This document shows positions 29,001 through 33,796 of a stretch of 64,000 nt of DNA, piece after piece. Position 1 is the stretch's first letter. Each line of letters begins with the position of its first letter. The notes beneath the pieces are model-generated. The model saw nothing but the letters and a program-made list of their open reading frames with translations. It ran no database searches and was not told where the DNA came from. The stretch spans positions 1 through 64,000 of the forward strand of contig NMRA01000159.1 in assembly GCA_002633005.1 (NCBI GenBank), given 5' to 3'. Source of the stretch: Phoronis australis (Eukaryota > Phoronida > Phoronidae). The translations under genes and the position numbers were made by a program.

Positions 29001-31942
29001 ATAAATGAAACCTCAAAAACCTTGAAACATTTTTCAGTTATTTCGTTCTATACGAATTTAGATTTTTTTCCATAAAAATCATAAATACATAGTGCTATTT
29101 TTTGTCAACAAAACACGAACGTTTTAAAAGCTTATTTTTATTATCGTTTTGGCAAACATTGTATAAATCAAGGTATCTGAAAGTTTCGTAAATTTAATAC
29201 GCCATTTTTGAGTTATGAAGTTTCAAAGTTAGCCAAATTTAGACATTTTTCTTAAACGCACGTTCACTTTTTGTACAGGTCAGGACTACGTCATCGCCGT
29301 GTCCGGCTTCTTCTGCAAGCTCTGCCATAAGTTCTACAATAGCAAGACTGCTGCCATGGTTACGCACTGTCAGTCAAAGCCTCACTATGAGAAGCTGAAG
29401 GTACGAGCTAGTTGTGGTTGAAATGGACAGTTTTCTTCAACATAAGAAGATTTATGAGGGGAGCCTAATCGGTTTTAAACTATCTCGTACACCTAGTTTG
29501 GACGTTGTGGTGGGGGCCCCCTGGTTATTTGTTGGATCGAGCTCTGTTAATGGAATTTATTTTTCTGGTATTGAAGCTGGTTTCAATGGCATTCAAGCTC
29601 ATTTCAAAGAGAATAGGAGAGTTAATATTCACTATATGCTTCTAATAAGGAATGGGTCCTCCTTTTGTTGTCCAAGTAAGTTGACAGCACACAGCTGTTC
29701 TGTGGCATCTATGGGGCGATGCGCCAATTTTCCCAGCTCCCTAGCGCCAATTTTCCCAGCTCCCTAGCGCCAATTTATTCATGTTAATAGGACCATTGTT
29801 TCCCCAGTGTGAATGTCTGTATGCTGGAAGGACCATTGTCTTGCTAGTGTCTATGGCACTCAACAGGGCTTGGAATTTTCCGCGGAAACGCGGATTTCCG
29901 CTTTTTTGAAATGTGCTTTCCGCTTTTTTTATAATATTTCCGCGTAAAAAAATCGGATTTGATATGAAATTTCCGCGGCAAATTCCTTTCTTACCGCGGC
30001 GTTGCAGATGACGTTCACCTCGGAAAGCGGAAGTTGCTCTTTATGTTTCGGAGGAATTGTCAACATTGCCGGGGCATCTTGGTAAAGCGTGGTGTGATTT
30101 TCAATGGCGGCTCGTGTTATTGTTAAGCGCGGCGACAAATACTACCGCTCTGCAGCCAAATTTGTGTGGGTTGGGAGTGTACGGGCGAGCGAAAAGGACG
30201 CAGACGCATGCTACTGATGGTGGTAACGTTTTTTTTTTTTTTTTTAGTCTTCCCGATTTTTGTTGCGGAAAGGTTCACATTGACCATTTCAAAGGCTGGT
30301 TATCGGGCATGATTTTGGGCCGTAAAAGTTTCCGCGCGTTTTTTGTCATTGGTCATTCCAAGCCCTGACTCAAAAAGCAACTGGTTATGACTTAAAAAGC
30401 AGTTGTCTGTCAAACTGAACTGAACTGTGGTGTAATGTATGTCTGCTATGTGAGATTCTGTTTGTTGACTGCAGGTGGCCCACAAGAAAAAACAGAAGAA
30501 ACTAGCCGAAGCCTTGACGAAGTCCATTCCGGTCAGCGATGACATGTCAGCGTCGGAAAATGACTCGCAGGCCGACTTGTCCTGCTCTCGCAATGGCCAG
30601 GTAAGTTTAATGGTGTTTTCACCTGTTGTAGGTAACTGGGTCAGGATATTAAAGGGAAATTGTGTTCAACTCTTCCAAGCTTCGACCACTTCTTACCAAC
30701 TGCAGGATTATCTCGTGACTTTTTTATTGTGAAAAGCAATTCTACAAAGACCAGTCTGTAGAAGTAAATCGACCCGATAGTGTTTTTCGTGCCTAAGGCT
30801 GTGATGAGGGATAAATTGTACCAAAGGTCATGTTAGTGAACGCTTGTGATTTCCCTCCATATTTTGCTCACGATTCTGTTTATACATCTACATAAGGCCT
30901 TAACACATATTTATATGATTGCATATTAGGGTCATTTCTGTCACCGTAGTCATCCATCAGCCGGTTGTCTAGGGTTTGCTGCTGTATCTTCTGAGCCCCA
31001 CCAGGATCGTCATGAAATTTGGCAGATGTGTTCCTACGAAGCTGACATCAGACAACTCTGACATATCCGACTATTGCTGTGCCCCCCAGTGGCAATTTTA
31101 TTTTTTGTGTTTGCTTTTGTCTTTGGTTTTCCTTTACACACGTACATGGAATATTTGGCAAGCGTGTTTCTATTTAGGAGGCAATGACACTTTCACATTC
31201 TCAGACGGATTCTATATATTCATGCATCACCGTGTGACCATTGTTAGCAGTTTTTATTAGGTCGTCCAACAAATTCTGAGGTCACATCAGCGACCTGAAG
31301 ATTACCAAATGGACCCCTGCACCCATGTTGTTCTTTGGCCTGTCATGTTTTTCATGTACCTGGACACGAGGTATAGAGCTGGGATGTGTCAGTATTAGTG
31401 AACTTCCAGCTTTGACCAAATCTTACCAATTTATGCGTGCGCACAATACTAGTTAATAAACACTCCTACAAATTTATTGCAGTCGTGGGTGCACTGGACT
31501 GTTTGAGCCAAAACCTCTCATGTGTTGCATACTGTGCAGTCTGTTTTGCTTGGCTAAATGGTTCGATTTGGAAAGAGTTGTCAGTAATTTCCGTCCCGCA
31601 GCACATGACAGTGTCCCAGTTTCTGTCTCATAACTTGTAAACAAACCTCTGAAACATTTTGCTCTGGATGCCAAGATTATTCTTTATTATGAAATTTAAA
31701 AGTTGTAATTTTTCTTTCAATCTTGTTGCTAGGTAACTGACGCAATGAAAACTGTGGATCTTGAAGGCCCTGAGCTTCAGATAGTGAGTGTCACGTCGCT
31801 GTCCGAGTGGTCGGGCGATGAGCCAGCTGCCGCCGATGCAGACACCCCGGTGATGGAGATGGGTGTTCAAGTGAGTTTGAATGCCAAGACGGGGAACACG
31901 GCAAAGCGCGGTGGAAAGGCGGTGCGAGGTGGCCGGAAGTGA
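1978..31942 (+). CDS. CIZ1: CIZ1-like zinc finger protein (19-exon gene model)
   Basis: CIZ1 in vertebrates is a nuclear-matrix protein that links cyclin A-CDK2 to initiation of DNA replication and anchors RNA and chromatin domains. Exons by eye: 1978-2051, 8668-8781, 11851-11997, 12774-13220, 13547-13886, 17808-17934, 19400-19596, 20869-20970, 21105-21158, 21472-21605, 21833-21908, 22963-23070, 23116-23217, 24140-24244, 26355-26552, 27206-27320, 29279-29400, 30475-30600, 31733-31942. All borders are GT-AG, phases agree, and the lengths add to 2898 nt (965 aa plus stop; human CIZ1 is about 900 aa). Domains: Gly-Arg-Asp repeats about 123-225, an RS-rich basic stretch about 375-475, U1-like fingers near 523-545, 583-602, 614-638 and 650-672, a TIDAIGE acidic motif near 700, a matrin-type finger 826-849, and a basic tail ending GGRK. 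The CIZ1 call rests on finger order, the HRRSTEHK finger, the TIDAIGE motif and the HKFY matrin finger. MATR3 and ZNF638 share the last finger, but no RRM is present. Confidence 0.85.
2052..3162 (+). other. Intron 1, first part: no recognised feature
   Basis: AT-rich DNA between exon 1 and the tandem duplication. Only short unconvincing open frames are present; I saw no conserved protein, RNA gene or clear transposon ends. Confidence 0.4.
3163..3671 (+). repeat. Tandem duplication, two units of about 254 bp
   Basis: Two adjacent copies start at about 3163 and 3417. Both contain GATAAAAAGTTATCAA, then GTGGGCAGAAGCATTAAAAA, then CTCTCCAGAGTTGCAGGCT, and end with TTGGGGGTAC. The second copy has small indels and substitutions, so this looks like an old local duplication rather than an assembly repeat. 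Confidence 0.8.
3672..5348 (+). other. Intron 1, middle part: no recognised feature
   Basis: No exon-like island with matching splice sites and no recognised repeat family was seen. The open frame at 4785-5069 has low-complexity composition with no recognisable domain. It contains a short internal repeat of GATTCCAAGTTCACGCA-like sequence. Confidence 0.35.
5349..6805 (-). mobile_element. Mutator-like foldback element, copy A, with target-site duplication
   Basis: The element runs 5358-6796 with long terminal inverted repeats beginning TAGGCAATGACCATCGCCTC. It is flanked by GCCTGAAAG (5349-5357) and GCCTGACAG (6797-6805), a 9-bp target-site duplication with one mismatch. Long inverted repeats plus a 9-bp duplication are typical of MuDR/Foldback-type transposons. 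No transposase frame is present, so it is non-autonomous. A hAT-like element (6070-6566) is nested in the right-hand part. The core runs in the opposite orientation to copy B at 50377-51309. Confidence 0.8.
6064..6572 (+). mobile_element. hAT-like non-autonomous element nested in copy A
   Basis: The element spans 6070-6566 with inverted ends CAGGGCTTAGAAT and ATTCCAAGCCCTG, flanked by the 6-bp duplication GCTCGA (6064-6069 and 6567-6572). It splits the host foldback element at a site left intact in copy B, so it inserted later. The interior is rich in TTCCGCGG-type palindromes. It carries a short frame starting MASRVIV near 6319 that is shared with the copy at 29864-30367. The hAT assignment rests on CAGGG termini and a short duplication. 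Confidence 0.75.
6806..7999 (+). other. Intron 1, later part: no recognised feature
   Basis: No conserved coding block was found. A GC-rich patch at 7485-7670 gives two overlapping open frames of 64 and 70 codons with proline-rich, unrecognised products. No supporting splice sites were identified. Confidence 0.35.
8000..8168 (+). mobile_element. Small MITE-like inverted repeat
   Basis: The ends TGACCTATCGC (8000-8010) and GCGATAGGTCA (8158-8168) are perfect inverted repeats about 147 bp apart. Flanking AAT/ATT bases suggest a very short target duplication. There is no coding capacity. Confidence 0.5.
8263..8505 (+). mobile_element. tRNA-derived SINE
   Basis: A Pol III box A-like TGGCTCAGTGG (8270-8280) and box B-like GGATTCAAATCC (8312-8323) lie at tRNA spacing. 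A non-tRNA body of about 150 bp follows and ends in an A-rich tail (ATACAAAAAATC). The stems do not make a good cloverleaf, so this is a SINE head rather than a tRNA gene. Confidence 0.6.
8668..8781 (+). CDS. CIZ1: CIZ1-like exon 2
   Basis: Acceptor ATTGCAG and donor GTGAGT frame an exon encoding LSGAMYNKQRISGLLGNHP, then a Gly/Leu/Pro-rich stretch to SSNY. It ends with two bases (GA) that make Asp with the first base of exon 3. The internal ATG at 8681 is an alternative start if exon 1 is not used. Confidence 0.7.
9215..9493 (+). repeat. Exact 139-bp direct repeat around a single N
   Basis: Positions 9215-9353 and 9355-9493 are the same 139 bases (starting CCAGTCTTCCATAATTAC), separated by one N at 9354. 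Perfect identity across an ambiguous base points to an assembly join in which one sequence was entered twice. Confidence 0.85.
10029..11269 (+). pseudogene. CIZ1: Duplicate (haplotype-like) copy of the exon 3-4 region
   Basis: This stretch repeats 11758-13016 with scattered substitutions and small indels. It contains exon 3 (10123-10269, same donor and acceptor) and the first part of exon 4 (11024-11269), which is cut by the N gap at 11270-11280. The two exon 3 copies differ by Asp versus Glu in LIN(D/E)LLF. I treat it as an unmerged second allele rather than functional extra exons, because the exon is truncated at a gap. Confidence 0.65.
11270..11280. other. Assembly gap (11 Ns)
   Basis: The run of Ns interrupts the repeat-coding exon 4 copy and joins it to the inside of a Harbinger-like MITE. 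Confidence 0.95.
11281..11737 (-). mobile_element. Harbinger-like MITE, copy C, truncated by the gap
   Basis: This is the reverse complement of the first part of the elements at 24638 and 27779. It includes the poly-G stretch and the terminal repeat ending AACAGCCC (11734), followed by TGA. The other half is missing at the N gap. It lies just upstream of exon 3 in the second haplotype copy and is absent from the matching place in the first copy. Confidence 0.75.
11851..11997 (+). CDS. CIZ1: CIZ1-like exon 3
   Basis: Acceptor TTTTTTTAG, donor GTAATT. It encodes YQNRENVSLINELLFSTGLD, then an acidic and aromatic run (SYDNFFDRR, DDFDDYRQDYDLD). It starts with the third base of a codon and ends two bases into the Arg codon completed by exon 4. 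No known domain; probably disordered. Confidence 0.75.
12774..13220 (+). CDS. CIZ1: CIZ1-like exon 4, Gly-Arg-Asp repeat exon
   Basis: After QQLGSIQKEL the exon encodes seven tandem repeats of about 15 residues, for example GGRRGGDSGMGLLDV, with the pattern GG-R-R/H-x-x-D-S-G-x-G-L-x-D-x. It closes with a Ser/Asn/Gln-rich segment and VAAQISVVNSLLQKAS. The repeat is also visible in DNA as 39-45-bp units. The whole block sits in one exon. The antisense frame here is a shadow. Confidence 0.85.
13547..13886 (+). CDS. CIZ1: CIZ1-like exon 5
   Basis: Starts after TTCTTAG and ends at a GTAAGT donor, in phase 0. Encodes VGLADLQNLANRMGDGSS, a Gly/Asn/Ser-rich run, a Pro/Arg-rich run (RPRQPLDSRSFGPRLPQPQ) and PKKTRFSSG, a possible nuclear-localisation stretch. 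Low complexity with no fold recognised. Confidence 0.8.
14319..14752 (+). mobile_element. MITE with GCCCGGTTGCATGAAACAG ends, copy 1
   Basis: The ends GTGCCCGGTTGCATGAAACA and the inverted TTTCATGCAACCGGCCAC bound a non-coding element of about 434 bp. Relatives are at 23427-23797 and 45716-46000. No target duplication could be read with confidence. It lies in the intron between exons 5 and 6. Confidence 0.6.
14753..15130 (+). repeat. Dispersed repeat, family shared with 34620 and 42050
   Basis: Contains a block like ACTGGCAGTCCGTTATTGTT followed by a T-rich, GTTGACTTGTCGAGG stretch. Diverged versions occur near 34620-34850 and, more weakly, 42050-42250. No ends or coding capacity were identified, so this is a low-level family call. 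Confidence 0.3.
15325..15452 (+). mobile_element. tRNA-derived SINE, family 2, + copy
   Basis: Box A TGGCCTAGTGGG (15335-15346) and box B GGTTCAAGTCCC (about 15380-15391) are followed by a body with TTGAGTCAGGTCTCTAGCTC. The same head and body occur in reverse at 53881-53995, which shows a dispersed SINE rather than a tRNA gene. Confidence 0.7.
15453..17807 (+). other. Intron 5, remaining part
   Basis: No conserved coding exon was accepted. The GC-rich stretch 15482-15531 has an acceptor-like and a donor-like end, but its phases would break the exon 5-6-7 frame. A palindrome pair at 16064-16108 is listed separately. The open frames at 15900-16265 and 16319-16693 give products I do not recognise. 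Confidence 0.35.
16064..16108. repeat. Two direct copies of a 20-bp palindrome
   Basis: TTACAACCAAGAGGTTGTAA (16064-16083) and TTACAACCAAGGGGTTGTAA (16089-16108) each have perfect 8-bp arms around a 4-bp spacer. They lie 5 bp apart in the intron between exons 5 and 6. Confidence 0.85.
17808..17934 (+). CDS. CIZ1: CIZ1-like exon 6
   Basis: Acceptor CTTTTTTAG, donor GTATGA. Encodes QSRTSGGLLPSPSAAVRREE, SRSRSGNAHSQERKSRFSDW and QG, an Arg/Ser-rich stretch. Phase 0 in and one base out, exactly what exons 5 and 7 require. A different frame is longer open but does not join its neighbours. Confidence 0.75.
18071..18150 (+). repeat. Two 40-bp tandem units
   Basis: Units at 18071-18110 and 18111-18150 share GTACAC.TTTACAGTGTC and TTTGAACAAC.GTTCACACTT with four differences. 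They lie in the intron between exons 6 and 7. Confidence 0.85.
18151..19399 (+). other. Intron 6, remaining part: no recognised feature
   Basis: No conserved protein, SINE or transposon ends were seen. The 133-codon open frame at 18938-19339 has an unrecognised product and no exon-like boundaries compatible with the gene. Confidence 0.35.
19400..19596 (+). CDS. CIZ1: CIZ1-like exon 7
   Basis: Acceptor TTGCTCAG, donor GTAGAC. The frame set by exon 6 reads GHGRDSDRRRNNSRSERNS, continues as a Ser/Arg/Lys-rich tract, and ends with EEYDPSQPTDDHE. The basic low-complexity region before the fingers fits a disordered RNA- or chromatin-binding segment (inference). Confidence 0.8.
20348..20480 (+). 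repeat. 32-bp tandem repeat, about four units
   Basis: The unit is AATCTGACATTTAGATTATT followed by TGAACTGATCAC. It repeats head to tail with only a few changes; the last unit has CATTAAGATT and GATGACAAC. There are no spacers, so it is a minisatellite in an intron. Confidence 0.9.
20869..20970 (+). CDS. CIZ1: CIZ1-like exon 8
   Basis: Acceptor TTGCGTAG, donor GTAAAC. Encodes a Thr/Ser/Lys-rich linker: TTVKETSSVSTKSPKRDV, then TKDMKVTIENKDKNPE. It leads directly into the first finger. Phase 0 at both ends. Confidence 0.8.
21105..21158 (+). CDS. CIZ1: CIZ1-like exon 9, first half of zinc finger 1
   Basis: An 18-codon exon after TTTCAG, ending at GTGAGT. It reads DEKPFHCHACNIDCGSQK. The Cys pair CHAC is the knuckle of a U1-like C2H2 finger completed by the next exon. 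An N at 21086 lies just upstream in the intron. Confidence 0.9.
21472..21605 (+). CDS. CIZ1: CIZ1-like exon 10, second half of finger 1 and helix
   Basis: Begins AFTSHMQSKKHSERM, completing a C-x2-C-x12-H-x5-H finger. A long charged helix-like run follows (YHKEQEAQNQARRVAEKHLR), which may be a coiled or extended helix. Ends two bases into a Lys codon at a GTAAGT donor. Confidence 0.9.
21833..21908 (+). CDS. CIZ1: CIZ1-like exon 11, zinc finger 2
   Basis: Encodes KKRCKVCDRDFLGDPISH followed by RRSTEHK, a finger with C-x2-C-x10-H-x5-H spacing. The GDPISHRRSTEHK core is the best match to the second finger of vertebrate CIZ1 (known from memory). Confidence 0.9.
22963..23070 (+). CDS. CIZ1: CIZ1-like exon 12, zinc finger 3
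   Basis: Encodes RKERLVARGCPLCHMTSP, then FESYPAYVKHISGVEHKK. Spacing is C-x2-C-x14-H-x5-H. Vertebrate CIZ1, as I recall it, lacks a separate finger here, so this may be lineage-specific or lost in vertebrates. Confidence 0.85.
23116..23217 (+). CDS. CIZ1: CIZ1-like exon 13, zinc finger 4
   Basis: Only 45 bases after exon 12. Encodes TNKYLSRPRCSACGLFFRKA, then CQLLVHFQSAVHQQ. Spacing is C-x2-C-x12-H-x5-H, a U1/matrin-like finger. The preceding intron is very short but has GTACGA and CGCCAG ends. Confidence 0.85.
23427..23797 (+). mobile_element. MITE, copy 2 of the 14319 family
   Basis: Starts GTGGCCAGTTGCACTAAGCA followed by GTCCCAAATAGGGACTCGA. Ends with the inverted TCGAGTCCTTATTTGGA and TCCATGTAACCAGC. 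It is more diverged than copy 1. Confidence 0.55.
24140..24244 (+). CDS. CIZ1: CIZ1-like exon 14, acidic TIDAIGE segment
   Basis: Encodes KKAAIAQITGEDDVDFPDD, then LEGMVTIDAIGECSDE. An acidic stretch with a (V/I)T(V/I)D-x-(V/I)G motif lies between the fingers and the matrin-type finger in CIZ1, MATR3 and ZNF638 (known from these families). Its role is not known to me. Confidence 0.85.
24635..25464 (+). mobile_element. Harbinger-like MITE, copy A
   Basis: The element is 24638-25461 (824 bp) with ends GGGCTGTTCCAGTAAAATC and the inverted GATTTTGCTGGAACAGCCC, next to poly-G/poly-C tracts. It is flanked by TGA on both sides. The pair of 3-bp TNA duplications (TGA here, TCA in copy B) and GGG ends suggest PIF/Harbinger origin. 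No transposase is present; identical 81-codon minus frames in copies A and B look incidental. Confidence 0.8.
25465..26354 (+). other. Intron 14, remaining part
   Basis: A 20-bp direct repeat AATAGCTTGTGATCCATGG occurs at about 25647-25686. The open frames here have no recognised product. Confidence 0.4.
26355..26552 (+). CDS. CIZ1: CIZ1-like exon 15
   Basis: Acceptor TATTTCAG, donor GTGAGT. 66 codons of Gly/Thr/Pro/Glu-rich sequence (ESSNGKDKGTTAKAPHEG to STGVNDSVM) with no fold recognised. Phase 0 at both ends. The overlapping frame on the same strand is longer but does not join its neighbours. Confidence 0.8.
26553..27205 (+). other. Intron 15: no recognised feature
   Basis: AT-rich intron with an A-tract near 27029 and no recognised repeat ends or exon. 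Confidence 0.5.
27206..27320 (+). CDS. CIZ1: CIZ1-like exon 16
   Basis: Encodes an acidic linker, EEKLSVDDSVGTGKESAI, then LGESPLELEELPAFSPDTAL, and ends one base into a Gly codon. Acceptor TGTGTTAG, donor GTATGT. Confidence 0.8.
27776..28622 (+). mobile_element. Harbinger-like MITE, copy B
   Basis: The element is 27779-28619 (841 bp), almost identical to copy A and in the same orientation, flanked by TCA (27776-27778 and 28620-28622). The two copies lie in neighbouring introns of the same gene, which indicates recent activity or a local copy event. Confidence 0.8.
28623..29278 (+). other. Intron 16, after the MITE: no recognised feature
   Basis: AT-rich sequence without exon-like islands or recognised repeats. 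Confidence 0.45.
29279..29400 (+). CDS. CIZ1: CIZ1-like exon 17, matrin-type zinc finger
   Basis: Encodes QDYVIAVSGFFCKLCHKF, then YNSKTAAMVTHCQSKPHYEK and LK. The pattern C-x2-C-x13-H-x5-H with GFFC..C..F and THC.S..HY is the matrin-type finger found in CIZ1, MATR3, ZNF638 and RBM20, used for RNA or nuclear-matrix binding. The HKFY...K variant is closest to CIZ1. Confidence 0.93.
29729..29775 (+). repeat. 26-bp tandem repeat
   Basis: GCGCCAATTTTCCCAGCTCC plus CTA occurs twice, then a partial third GCGCCAATTT. Intronic. Confidence 0.8.
29858..30373 (+). mobile_element. hAT-like non-autonomous element, second copy
   Basis: The element is 29864-30367 (504 bp) with ends CAGGGCTTGGAATTTTCC and GGTCATTCCAAGCCCTG. 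A perfect 6-bp duplication ACTCAA flanks it (29858-29863 and 30368-30373). The interior matches 6070-6566. It lies in the intron between exons 17 and 18. A shorter relative with the same ends is at 35180-35394. Confidence 0.85.
30475..30600 (+). CDS. CIZ1: CIZ1-like exon 18
   Basis: Encodes VAHKKKQKKLAEALTKSIP, then an acidic Ser-rich run to SCSRNGQ. The Lys-rich helix directly after the matrin finger is usual in this family. Acceptor GACTGCAG, donor GTAAGT. Confidence 0.85.
30601..31732 (+). other. Intron 18, partly repetitive
   Basis: About 30980-31330 contains an ATGAAATTTGGCAGATGTGT block and a CCCAGTGGCAATTTT block. Related blocks are at 38455-38840, so this is a diverged dispersed repeat. 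Nothing else was recognised. Confidence 0.35.
31733..31942 (+). CDS. CIZ1: CIZ1-like exon 19, C-terminus and stop
   Basis: Acceptor GTTGCTAG. Encodes VTDAMKTVDLEGPELQIVS, then SLSEWSGDEPAAADADTP, and the basic tail KRGGKAVRGGRK before TGA (31940-31942). The Arg/Gly/Lys tail could bind RNA or serve as a nuclear signal (inference). Confidence 0.8.
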   Translation, partial: VTDAMKTVDLEGPELQIVSVTSLSEWSGDEPAAADADTPVMEMGVQVSLNAKTGNTAKRGGKAVRGGRK

Positions 31943-32351
31943 GCGCTATGATTTACGATTTGGTTCTTGTGTTGACACAACATTGCTTTACTCGTAACGC
32001 GATAGTCTGAATATTTTCCCACGGTGGTATTCCATTGATAGGCAAAGTAAATTTGAAACACACATTTGAGGAGCAATGGAATCCCCAAGCACTATACTGT
32101 GTACAAGCGTCTTTGGTCTGACCTCAAGCTTGGTTTTCTTCACCAGCAGCGTAGAGCCCTAGCCGCCGATCACTCATAGCTACGGGTTACGTCCTGTCAG
32201 TCTGCTTGGACACTGTTGACCTGCTGCTGTTGAAGGGTGCTCATGTGGCTTATTCCATTCATTTTCCATGACATCAGTGGTCTATTTCGTGACAAGTGAC
32301 TCAAGCCTCAAGACCGAAATTTGGTCTTACGCTCCCGCTTTATATTTACCA

Positions 32352-32357
32352 AATAAA
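32352..32357 (+). terminator. Candidate poly(A) signal for the CIZ1-like gene
   Basis: AATAAA about 410 bases after the stop codon, followed by T/G-rich sequence. This is the first canonical signal in the 3' flank that I noticed. Confidence 0.45.
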
Positions 32358-32880
32358 AGGTTTAGTTGTGTAATTATTACATCATTATTGTAATTATTGC
32401 ATCATCATTGCTTGGAAATAATTAGTACATATTGACTCGTTGAGTAGCAATTATAGGTGTGTTCTCAGATACTTTGTTATTGTGTTAACGTAAGTTTTGA
32501 TTATTTTTCAGAAATAGTTATGTGGAGCGCAAGACAAAATTTTGTCTTAAATCTTGAGCTACCCCCCTGCACTGCAGTTTTGTGGCCTTGGATGTAGTGG
32601 TTGATGTCGATATTGCTGCAGAAATTGTAGTTTTAGTTACATACTGAAATATGTGGAGTTTTCTCAAGAACGACAAATGTCTGAAGATGCCTTGTTGAAG
32701 GTGTTTGGATGACAATGTGCAATGATGGATTTCCGATCACGGTATCTGGCAAATGTGTTCACTTTTGATATGTGGCACCTCAAGTTACCTGATATGACCC
32801 ATAGGTGGAGTATGGTATGCAAGTCTGTTGGTTTATTCTGGAGAACAGGTTCGTCATTGCTCTCTAGAGGCATTGTAGAT

Positions 32881-33796
32881 GTAAAAAGTCACTTACTTAG
32901 AGACGTGGTTGGTTGTTAGCAGACTTTTCGACCTGGTCCGCCAGGTCGTTGTCGATGAATGAGGGATTTCCCGCCTTTCGCTCGTTAAGAATGCTGGACT
33001 ACACGGGCGGTAAGTGGAGTCCTCTGTCCCGGTACAGGAGGGGGCACTGACTGTTGATGTTTACGGCCTCTTTGAGCTTACGAGTATGCCAATTTTGTTC
33101 CTTGGCTAGGATCCTGGATGAGGCAAGAGAGATGGTGTGCCCAGTCGCCAAAATATGTTCCCCCACAGCTGTTGGTCTGCCAAGTTTCAGATGTTCTTTG
33201 AATCTGGTATATGACCCCACATTGGGGGGGTCAGTAAACATCCATTCCTAGTTTCCATTAGCTCACAAAGCATCTTCAACACAGTCCATCTCTTCGACAT
33301 AGTCACAGTTGTCAGTAATGTAACGATCAGCTCCATCCAGGAGGGTATGGGTGACAGAATGTTTGTGCTTTAAGGGGTGGTTGGAAGAAAACTGGAGGAA
33401 CAGGTCCGTATGTGTCGGTTTCCTGTAGATCTCGATTTTGATGGAGCCATCATCGACGTTACCAGATTCAAAGAACATCTGAAACTTGGCAGACCAACAG
33501 CTGTGGGGGAACATATTTTGGCGACTGGGCACACCATCTCTCTAGCGTCATCCAGGATCCTAGCCAAGGAACAAAATTGGCATACTCGTAAGCTCAAAGA
33601 AGCCATAAACATCAACAGTCAGCACCCCCTCCTGAACTGGAACAGAGGACTCCTCTTACCCCCCCCTCCCCGTGTACTCCAACATTCAAAACGAGGGAAA
33701 GGTGGAAAATCCCTCATTCATCGACAAAGACCTGGCGGACCAGGTCGAAACGTCTGCTAACAACCAACTACGTCTCTAAGTAAGTGACTTTTTTAC
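32881..33796 (-). mobile_element. Penelope-like retroelement with inverted partial copy
   Basis: On the minus strand 33455-33263 encodes the end of a Penelope reverse transcriptase (YRKPTHTDLFLQFSSNHPLK). About 33209-32999 then encodes the C-terminal endonuclease region (RFKEHLKLGRPTAVGEHIL, ATGHTI). A second copy of that endonuclease part runs on the plus strand at 33461-33760. The arms 32881-33209 and 33461-33796 are inverted copies. An inverted partial copy upstream of a 5'-truncated body is typical of Penelope elements. Both copies are fragments. Confidence 0.8.

Noticed and set aside
29414-29767. 117-codon plus-strand gene after exon 17
   Set aside because: Intronic, runs through a 26-bp tandem repeat, no homology recognised, and begins just after a good splice donor.
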